Of a DNA stretch of 12,832 nucleotides, positions 7,347 through 12,736 are shown piece after piece. The notes under the pieces were generated by a model. It saw only the letters and a list, made by a program, of their open reading frames with translations, was not told the DNA's origin and did not search any database. The position numbers were made by a program, and so were the translations under genes. The stretch comes from Chloroflexia bacterium (GTDB lineage Bacteria > Chloroflexota > Chloroflexia > Thermomicrobiales > JALYUS01). The stretch covers positions 1-12,832 of the forward strand of contig JAICJW010000088.1 in assembly GCA_025928215.1 (NCBI GenBank), given 5' to 3'. Each line of letters begins with the position of its first letter. Position 1 is the stretch's first letter.

Positions 7347-8446
7347 CGTGTCCCTCCCGCCCCCGTTGCCATCGCGGCAGATTGCAGCGGGAGGCGAATC
7401 GCGCTCTTTTCCTCGATTGAGCGATACGCGGCCTCGACGAGTTCGAGGGAGGCGCGGGCGTCCTCGCCGTGGGTGAGCGGCTGCGTGCCCGTCTGCACGC
7501 AGTCCAGTAGGTGCTCGATTGCGCCGGCCATACCCTCGGCCGGCAGCGGTGCCGCCCCAACCTGCGGCCGGGTTTGGATCTGGAACGTCCCCACGCCCGG
7601 CGCGCCCTCGATCTTGTCCGACGCGACCGTGATCGCGTCGTGTTCGTCCATCCGGACGGACCCATTGCGCCCGTAAATCTCAATCGGCATCACATCCCAA
7701 CTCGCACCGAGATGGGGGGTCTTGAGGACATAGGATACCGTCACCTCCCCGATGCAGCCGTTCGCGAAGCGGAGGAGGACGTGGCCGCTATCCTCCGTCT
7801 TGCGTTGCGGGTCGATGAGGCCGCTCATCGAGGCAAGCGCCTGCACCTCGACCACCTCGCCGACCAGCCAGCGGAGCAGGTCGAGCGCATGGATGCCGAT
7901 GCCGGAGATTACTCCGTCATGCTTCCAGTATCCTTTAAGACGCTCCGGTTCCATGTGTTGCCACGCGTAGGCGATGTCCTGGAGATACGCACCGCGCACG
8001 AGCACCGGCTCGCCGACGTACCCGGCATCGAGGATCTCCTTGATCTTCCGATGGCGGTTCTGGTAGCGCTTCGTCTGATCCACCATCAGCATGACGCCAT
8101 GATCGCGGCATGCCGCGATCATGGCGTCGGCCTCGTCCAGGGTATTGGCGATCGGCTTTTCCACGAAGACGTGCTTGCCCGCGTTCGCGGCCTGGATCGC
8201 AATCGGTGCGTGGAGATGATGGGGGAGGCAGAGATCGGCGATCTGGATGTCGGGGTCCCGCAGCGCCTCTTCTGCGGACGTATACCATCGTTCAGCGCCC
8301 CATCTGCGGGCGGCTGCCTGCGCCAGCTCAGGGCGGACATCGACCGCGACGACAAGGCGCGCGCGAGGATTCGCCGCGTATGCGCTGAAATGGCCGGTAG
8401 ACACACCACCGCAACCGAAGACTGCAACGCCGAATACTTCGGGCAT
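7343..8446 (-). CDS. Gfo/Idh/MocA family NAD(P)-dependent sugar oxidoreductase
   Basis: First gene of the operon, 367 aa. The N-terminal Rossmann domain has FGCGGVSTGH (10-19), an acidic end to strand 2 (VAVDVRPE, 33-40) and the EKP motif at 96-98 with catalytic-type Lys97. The C-terminal domain contains SGIGIHALDLLRW (181-193), the equivalent of D-x-G-x-H. His186 and Asp189 are kept, but the usual first Asp of that motif is Gly182. Family members oxidise or epimerise free sugars, inositols, sugar acids or glycosides at C1-C3 with bound NAD(P). Together with the UxuA-like gene this suggests conversion of an imported sugar to a keto or dehydrated acid. The ATG at 8446 is preceded by GGAGGG (8461-8456) with a 9-nt spacer. 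An upstream in-frame ATG at 8503 adds 19 unlike residues and was rejected. Codons 107-118 form a perfect 36-bp palindrome. Confidence 0.95.
   Translation of the reverse strand: MPEVFGVAVFGCGGVSTGHFSAYAANPRARLVVAVDVRPELAQAAARRWGAERWYTSAEEALRDPDIQIADLCLPHHLHAPIAIQAANAGKHVFVEKPIANTLDEADAMIAACRDHGVMLMVDQTKRYQNRHRKIKEILDAGYVGEPVLVRGAYLQDIAYAWQHMEPERLKGYWKHDGVISGIGIHALDLLRWLVGEVVEVQALASMSGLIDPQRKTEDSGHVLLRFANGCIGEVTVSYVLKTPHLGASWDVMPIEIYGRNGSVRMDEHDAITVASDKIEGAPGVGTFQIQTRPQVGAAPLPAEGMAGAIEHLLDCVQTGTQPLTHGEDARASLELVEAAYRSIEEKSAIRLPLQSAAMATGAGGTR
8093..8128. repeat. 36-bp perfect palindrome inside the dehydrogenase gene
   Basis: Each half (gacgccatgatcgcggca at 8093-8110, and its exact reverse complement at 8111-8128) is 18 bases long with no spacer and no mismatch; the centre is GCATGC. 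The ends coincide with codon boundaries, so both strands read the same 12 residues, DAMIAACRDHGV (residues 107-118 of the Gfo/Idh/MocA protein). The peptide fits the family there, so the palindrome is not an insertion that breaks the gene. Function is unknown. Confidence 0.97.
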
Positions 8447-8522
8447 GGACGCTGTCCCTCCGCTAAACAGAGATGGGTAGCCCACATAGTAACGCGGCAA
8501 CATGCTCGGGCAAGGCGACTAT

Positions 8523-8534
8523 GGTAACGTTATC
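8523..8534. promoter_or_regulatory. Probable LacI-family operator
   Basis: GGTAACGTTATC is a near-perfect inverted repeat. TAACGTTA (8525-8532) is exact and is centred on CpG, with one mismatched pair further out and the outer G/C pair matching. CpG-centred palindromes of this form are the standard LacI-family operator, where the hinge helix inserts a leucine at the central step. The site lies between the LacI-type gene and the operon, 77 bp upstream of the operon's first ATG. Confidence 0.7.
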
Positions 8535-8555
8535 ACCCGGACGAATGGGCGTCAA
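8527..8555 (-). promoter_or_regulatory. Candidate operon promoter overlapped by the operator
   Basis: On the minus strand, TTGACG (8555-8550) is followed after 17 nt by TAACGT (8532-8527), which is only a 3/6 match to the -10 consensus. The weak -10 coincides with the LacI-like operator, so bound repressor would block RNA polymerase directly. It would give a leader of about 75 nt before the dehydrogenase ATG. The -35 is good and the -10 is poor, so the assignment is tentative. Confidence 0.4.
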
Positions 8556-8605
8556 GCGACACTCTATTGGGTCCCATGCGGGGCACCAGGCTACGCATAT
8601 CCGTT

Positions 8606-8634
8606 TTGACAAATGGCGTTGTCCGCTATATCTT
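8606..8634 (+). promoter_or_regulatory. Sigma70-type promoter of the LacI-family gene
   Basis: TTGACA (8606-8611, full consensus) is followed after 17 nt by TATCTT (8629-8634, 4/6). A start near 8641 would give a leader of about 60 nt to the ATG at 8702. GACAA and TTGTC form a 5-bp inverted repeat around 6 nt over the -35, which could be an additional protein site but is too weak to call. Confidence 0.6.
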
Positions 8635-8701
8635 ACCTTCGACGTGATTATCTATTCCGTCACCGGTAGCGATACTCCGAGGCGGACAGGGGCATGCGTC
8701 T

Positions 8702-9793
8702 ATGACGGCCACAATGAAAGAGGTCGCGGAGCGCGCTGGCGTATCGGTGATCACCGTTTCGCGGGTCGTAAACGAGATCGGTTGTGTACGAGCGGAAACG
8801 CGCGCGCGGGTGCGCGCGGCGATCGAAGAATTGGGCTACATCCCGAATCAGGTCGCGAGCAGTCTCCGGTCGCGGCGGACGCGGTCGATTGCGCTGATGC
8901 TCCCGACGATCGCGAATTCGTTCTGGACGACGATCGCGCGCGGAGTTGAGGACGAGGCGGAAGCGCGCGGATACAGCGTCTTTCTGTGCAACACCGATGA
9001 CGACCAAGCCAAGGAGCGTCGCTATTTCGAGGTGCTGCTCCGCAATCGCGTGGATGGCGTCGCGATTGTCCCAAGCTACGGAAGCAGCCCCTACTTGGAA
9101 ACGCTCCAGCAGCGGCAGATGCCACTTGTACAGATCCATCGCAAGCTGGATGGCGTGCAGGCGGATGTGGTCCGTGCGGATAGCTATGGCGGTACGTTCG
9201 CGCTCACCGAGAGCCTCGTCGCCGCGGCGGCGCGGTGTATCGCCTACATCGGTGGCCCGCTGCTATCCCCCGGGCGCGATCGCCTCGCGGGCTATCGCGA
9301 CGCGATCGCTCGCGCCGGCATGACCGACGACAGCGCACTCATCAGGACCGGTGACGCCGATCCGGGCACTGGATACCGCCTCGTGCGCGAACTGATGAGC
9401 ACCGCGAACGGTTTTGATGCCGTGGTCATCGCCAATAGCCGGATGGCGGTGGGCGCAATCCACGCCCTCGCGGTGCTCGGCAGGCGTATCCCGGATGACG
9501 TCGCGATCGGCGCGTATCACGACATCGCGACGCCGGACACCTATTCATCGCCGCTCGACGCCTATTCCCCGTACATCACCACGGCGACGCAGCCCGCATA
9601 TGACATGGGCAGGCTGAGCGTGCGGCGACTTTTCGAGCGGATCGGCGGGACGACCGACCCCATCGAGGAGTTCCTGCTCCCGATACGCATTATGCTTCCC
9701 ACACTGGCCGTGCCGGGCCACCCTCCCAGCGAGAGATCGGGGACAGCTAGCCTCGTGCAGCCAGAGGCGCCTACCGTCGCAGCGGTGCAGTAG
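8702..9793 (+). CDS. LacI-family transcriptional regulator
   Basis: Cytoplasmic sugar-responsive repressor, 363 aa, transcribed divergently from the transport operon. The helix-turn-helix covers about 5-25 (MKEVAERAGVSVITVSRVVN), and the hinge helix lies at about 49-59 (NQVASSLRSRR) with the leucine (55) that inserts into the operator centre. The periplasmic-binding-protein-like sensor domain starts at about 62 (SIALMLPTIANSFW) and keeps the usual IGGP...R..GYRDAI core (about 198-215). The C-terminal tail after PTLAVPG is about 25 residues longer than usual and Pro/Ala-rich. The ATG at 8702 follows AGGGG (8688-8692) by 9 nt. The ATG at 8714 has no ribosome-binding site but would begin exactly at the canonical MKEVA, so it remains possible. 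Its likely target is the operator at 8523-8534, with a metabolite of the imported sugar as inducer. Confidence 0.95.
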   Translation: MTATMKEVAERAGVSVITVSRVVNEIGCVRAETRARVRAAIEELGYIPNQVASSLRSRRTRSIALMLPTIANSFWTTIARGVEDEAEARGYSVFLCNTDDDQAKERRYFEVLLRNRVDGVAIVPSYGSSPYLETLQQRQMPLVQIHRKLDGVQADVVRADSYGGTFALTESLVAAAARCIAYIGGPLLSPGRDRLAGYRDAIARAGMTDDSALIRTGDADPGTGYRLVRELMSTANGFDAVVIANSRMAVGAIHALAVLGRRIPDDVAIGAYHDIATPDTYSSPLDAYSPYITTATQPAYDMGRLSVRRLFERIGGTTDPIEEFLLPIRIMLPTLAVPGHPPSERSGTASLVQPEAPTVAAVQ

Positions 9794-9921
9794 CGGCCAA
9801 GGACACGCCGCACATCGGCTCGCGCGATGTAGAATGCGAAGGGCGTATGAGGAAAATTCGGCTCTTGTCAGGCGATAATCCGTGACGACACATCGCCGTT
9901 GACCAAGGTGAAGGCGCGATC

Positions 9922-10962
9922 GTGGACGCATGTTCAGGCTTCTATCGGCGGATATGGCGCACAATTGCCCCCCGTGCCATCGCGTTCGCATGCATCGTCG
10001 TCCTCACTGCCTGTGGGCAAGAGCCAATCGCCACTCCTACCGCTGCACCGACACGCATCGTCGAACCGCACTCCGTGCTGCCCGCTCCATCGTCAACCCC
10101 ATTGCCGATTCCGGGTACGGCACAATATCTCTTCGCATTCGGCCACGACCTGTTGTACCCGACCGGGCTCGCGGTCGATCGGCATGGCAACATCTATGTC
10201 ATCGATGCGGGACACCAGCGCGTGCAGAAGTATGATGCCAACGGCACCTTCGTCGGGATGTGGGGCACAATCGGCGGCGACGACGGCCAGTTCGTGTTCC
10301 GCATCGTCGGGCCGATCCCGGGCGGGATCGCGGTGGACGAGCAGGATACCGTCTATGTGAGCGACTTCTATGACCGCGTGCAGGAGTTCACCGCGGGTGG
10401 TCAGTTCCTGCGGCGATGGGGGGCTTCCGGGAGCAAGGCTGGCCAGATGATTTTCCCGGGCGGTCTCGCGGTGGATGGGCATGGTGCGGTGTACGTCGTC
10501 GATACGTGGAACGCGCGGATCGAAAAGTTCGATCGCTTTGGCCAATTCCAGTTGGGATGGGGGCAGCGAGGGGGAGGCGACGGCGAGTTCGTCTATCCCA
10601 GTGGGATTGCTGTCACCGCTGGGGGAAATGTCGCGGTGAGCGACGCATCCACCAACCGGGTTCAGTTGTTCGACGCTGATGGACGATTCCTCCGCGGATG
10701 GAGTGGCCTGCGCGGCGCGAATAGCCAGATGGATTACCCGGACGGACTTGCGTCCGACGCGCATGGGGGGATGTACTTGTCGGACAATGGCACAGATCGT
10801 ATCCGGCAGTTCGACAGCACCGGGGGGCTCGTCGCGCAGTGGGGCGGTACCGGCATCAGTGCGGGCGAATTCATCGTGCCTGGCGGCATCGCCGTCGATA
10901 CCCGCGGCGACGTTTACGTCGCCGATGTGATCGGTGGGCGTATCCTGAAATTCCGAAGGTGA
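9922..10962 (+). CDS. Six-repeat NHL beta-propeller lipoprotein
   Basis: Exported protein of 346 aa with no recognised enzymatic motif. The N-terminus has several arginines (9, 10, 13, 18), a hydrophobic core and the lipobox LTAC with the cysteine at 31, followed by a Pro/Thr/Ala-rich linker to about 65. Six NHL repeats then follow, each of the form P-x-G-[IL]-A-V-D-x-x-G-x-[VI]-Y-V-x-D...R[VI]-x-x-F, starting near residues 80, 133, 179, 226, 273 and 320. This is enough for one closed six-bladed propeller. The GTG start at 9922 follows AAGG (9911-9914) by 7 nt and puts the signal peptide at the N-terminus. NHL propellers bind proteins, RNA or ligands, or act as lyases and hydrolases. The role here is not evident, and the gene is separated from the regulator by 128 bp, so it need not belong to the sugar system. 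Confidence 0.9.
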   Translation: MDACSGFYRRIWRTIAPRAIAFACIVVLTACGQEPIATPTAAPTRIVEPHSVLPAPSSTPLPIPGTAQYLFAFGHDLLYPTGLAVDRHGNIYVIDAGHQRVQKYDANGTFVGMWGTIGGDDGQFVFRIVGPIPGGIAVDEQDTVYVSDFYDRVQEFTAGGQFLRRWGASGSKAGQMIFPGGLAVDGHGAVYVVDTWNARIEKFDRFGQFQLGWGQRGGGDGEFVYPSGIAVTAGGNVAVSDASTNRVQLFDADGRFLRGWSGLRGANSQMDYPDGLASDAHGGMYLSDNGTDRIRQFDSTGGLVAQWGGTGISAGEFIVPGGIAVDTRGDVYVADVIGGRILKFRR

Positions 10963-11221
10963 CGCGCGCTTGGGCAGCATGTCCGCAGGACAATTGCACC
11001 GGCCTATCTCATGCCACCCTCGTCCCTGGCTAGCGTATGCAAGATTATGAGAGAGGAGAGACTATCGTCCTAATCGCGACACCGGATCGCGACGCGTGGG
11101 CAGGTTCAATGCGGCGAAAGGCGCAATTCGGGCAGCATTCTTCGTCAAATCACCCCCCCTACAGTGACACATCGGTGATCTCCAGGTTACGCTCTCCCTG
11201 ACGTCAAGAAGGGGAGCGATC
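10963..11221. other. Non-coding gap before the IS701 remnant
   Basis: A 259-bp stretch with no convincing gene. A small hairpin (TGTCC-GCA-GGACA, 10980-10992) follows the NHL gene but has no T-run. ATCACC (11149-11154) and GGTGAT (11174-11179) can pair across 19 nt. Part of the right half is probably the left end of the IS701-type element, but I could not identify its terminal inverted repeat because the other end is missing. Confidence 0.4.
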
Positions 11222-11605
11222 ATGGCAACGAACATCGCACACGCAATCGACTCTGCGCCAATCGGGCACTGGCCGGAGGTTCTGGGAGAGCTATTCGGGT
11301 CCATCGCCCACCGGTTTCGGCGCGTCGAGGTGCGCGATCGAGCACGGCGTTATCTCCTCGCCCTGCTGGATCGCGTCGAGCGCAAGAACGGCTGGCAGTT
11401 GGCCGAAGCAATCGGCGAGCACGGGCCGCAAGGCGTCCAGCGGCTGCTCAACACCGCCGCCTGGGATGCCGACGGGGTACGCGACGATCTCCGAGCGTAC
11501 GTGCTTGCGCACCTCGGGGACGAGGCGAGTGGCTTCCTCAAGAATGGCAGCAAATCCTGCGGCGTCGGGCGGCAGTACACCGGCACTGCGGGCGACTGGA
11601 CTTAG
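11222..11605 (+). pseudogene. IS701-family transposase, truncated and internally deleted
   Basis: A 127-codon remnant of a DDE transposase of roughly 400 aa. The N-terminal part is well preserved (RRYLLALLDRVERKNGWQLA, then EAIGEHGPQGVQRLL, then WDADGVRDDLR). The element normally reads HLGD...VDETGFLKKGTKS around the first catalytic Asp. Here it reads HLGDEASGFLKNGSKSCG, an in-frame loss of about 8 residues that removes the catalytic Asp. Homology stops at QYTGTAGD (base 11596) and the frame ends two codons later, so the second and third catalytic residues are gone as well. GGGGAG 5 nt before the ATG shows that the original start is intact. It cannot encode an active transposase. Confidence 0.85.
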
Positions 11606-11796
11606 CCTGTATGTTAGGGTGACTGGGAAGGGGGCTGACTCCGGACTTAGCTGCGCACCGACGCTTGCATACGAGCCGTCGCCCTCTTCACTTCAGGCAC
11701 CGGGTGGCAGACTCGACGGGAGCGTGTGGCCTTCTCCATACAGACAGGTCGCCCCCTGCGTGCCGACGACCCTAACCATACATGCAGGAGGGCGAC
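11598..11796 (+). ncRNA. Candidate IS110 bridge-RNA locus
   Basis: IS110-group elements carry a roughly 150-250-nt guide (bridge) RNA in the non-coding DNA between their left end and the transposase gene. This interval is the matching place and size, follows directly after IS701 homology, and contains long-range inverted repeats. The target- and donor-binding loops were not identified, and the transposase is a pseudogene, so this is a positional prediction. Confidence 0.3.
11608..11782. repeat. 175-bp non-coding segment bounded by 13/14-bp inverted repeats
   Basis: tgtatgttagggt (11608-11620) pairs with accctaaccataca (11769-11782) over 13 bp with one bulged C, enclosing about 148 nt. The segment starts where IS701 homology ends and finishes at the IS110-type start codon. 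It is either the structured leader of the IS110 element, where IS110-group elements encode their bridge RNA, or a small MITE-like insertion. No target-site duplication is visible. Confidence 0.6.
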
Positions 11797-11797
11797 G
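11677..11797 (+). repeat. 10-bp inverted repeat that can mask the IS110 ribosome-binding site
   Basis: cgtcgccctc (11677-11686) is the exact reverse complement of gagggcgacg (11788-11797). The right arm contains most of the AGGAGGG ribosome-binding site and the first base of the GTG at 11797. Transcripts entering from outside could fold to hide the start, as in several insertion sequences; the 101-nt loop makes this uncertain. Confidence 0.4.
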
Positions 11798-12633
11798 TGC
11801 ACATCAGCGTGGATACCCATTAGAAGCGGCATGTCCTGGTTGCCCTCGATGCACGCGGGCAGCTGTGCGGCACCTACAGCGTCGCGAATACGCCCGTGGG
11901 CTGGGCCGCGGCACTTCACCGGGCGCGCGAGCGCGACAGCGAGCGCGTCTGGGGCGTCGAGAACAGCGGCGCGCTGGGCAAAGGATTCGCGCAGTTCCTG
12001 CTCGGCAGCGGCGAGACGGCCGTCCACGAGATCGTCCCCCATCGCACGGCGCAGTATCGCAAGCGCGGTCGCACTCAGGATAAGACCGATCAGACCGATG
12101 CGCTGGCGATGGCCCGCCTGTTGCAGGCGGAGCGCGAGCACCTGCCGCGTGTGGAGCGCGACGACGTCAGCACCGAGCGACGCCTGTTGAGCGACCATCG
12201 CGACAACCTCGTGGCGGAGCGGACGCGGCTGGTCAATCAGTTGCACGCGCAGATGCTCCAGATCGACCCCTGCTACACCGAGCAGAGCGGCACGCTGACG
12301 AGCCGGACGGGTATCCGCTATTGTCACGCGCTCGATATGCCACACGCCGACGGCGTCGTGCAGACGCGCCTGCTGATCGTGCGGCAACTGAGCGAGCAAC
12401 AACTCCGCGTGTGGGACGAGATCGAAACCGTCGACACTGCGACCGCCGAGCGCGTCCGGGCGACGGAAACGCCGCTGCTCAATCTGTGCGGTGTTGGGAT
12501 GATCGCGGCGGCCCGGTTGATCGATGAGCTTGGTTGTGCACCACGCATCCGCTCCGCTGCCGCGCTCGCCGCCCTGGCGGGGATTGCGCCGGTGGCGGTC
12601 TCGTCGGGCGGGCAGAACGGGCACCGGCTCAAC
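11782..12633 (+). pseudogene. IS110-family DEDD transposase, amber-interrupted and missing its C-terminus
   Basis: The frame from ATG 11782 (or GTG 11797, after AGGAGGG) reads HISVDTH, then a TAG at 11821, then KRHVLVALDARG. The TAG sits where the conserved Lys of DTHK belongs and is explained by one A-to-T change from AAG. Beyond it the frame stays open and keeps the family's residues: Asp in VDTH, Glu in GVENSGALGKG, and the two Asp of KTDQTDALAMARLL. The C-terminal Transposase_20 region follows (GVGMIAAARLIDELG and LAGIAPVAVSSGGQNGHRLN, with the conserved SSG serine). Homology stops at HRLN (12633), where the usual GGNRQLN...KR.L region of about 70-90 residues should follow. It is therefore doubly inactivated. 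A long minus-strand frame across it is a GC-rich shadow. Confidence 0.88.
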
Positions 12634-12736
12634 GGCGTTCACGGCACGGGTGCGGACGGCACGGGTGCGGTTGGAGATCGAGACGGCGGTGCGCATCGCC
12701 AGCGGCGTGCCATAGGGGTCGGGCGCCAGCGTGAGC
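12634..12736. other. Unassigned DNA between IS110 and ISL3 remnants
   Basis: About 103 bp that match neither element as far as I can tell. On the minus strand it can be read without a stop as LTLAPDPYGTPLAMRTAV and onward, continuing through the duplicated RTRAV unit. This may be a fragment of a chromosomal gene trapped between insertions, but I do not recognise it and call no gene. Confidence 0.3.
12641..12670. repeat. 15-bp tandem duplication
   Basis: acggcacgggtgcgg occurs twice in direct tandem (12641-12655 and 12656-12670) just after IS110 homology ends. It adds exactly five codons in any frame and looks like a replication-slippage product. Confidence 0.9.

Noticed and set aside
6594..7676. 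A 360-codon plus-strand frame opposite the UxuA-like and dehydrogenase genes
   Set aside because: It lies over two well-supported minus-strand genes with recognisable motifs and strong ribosome-binding sites. It shows only Arg/His-rich low-complexity translation.
7511..8527. A 338-codon plus-strand frame opposite the dehydrogenase
   Set aside because: Shadow of the Gfo/Idh/MocA gene. Its only striking feature, the shared DAMIAACRDHGV peptide, is a consequence of the 36-bp palindrome.
9861..9879. GATAAT (9874-9879) as the -10 of the NHL gene promoter
   Set aside because: No acceptable -35 lies 16-18 nt upstream; TTGTCA (9865-9870) is too close.
9871..9897. GGCGAT/ATCGCC inverted repeat after the LacI gene as a terminator or operator
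   Set aside because: A 6-bp stem with a 15-nt loop and no T-run, and it lacks the CpG-centred form of the operator.
10980..10992. Small hairpin after the NHL gene as a terminator
   Set aside because: The stem is only 5 bp and no T-run follows.
11647..12696. A 349-codon open frame on the minus strand across the IS110 region
   Set aside because: It is antisense to clear IS110 homology on the plus strand, has no family resemblance or ribosome-binding site, and long antisense frames are common at this base composition.
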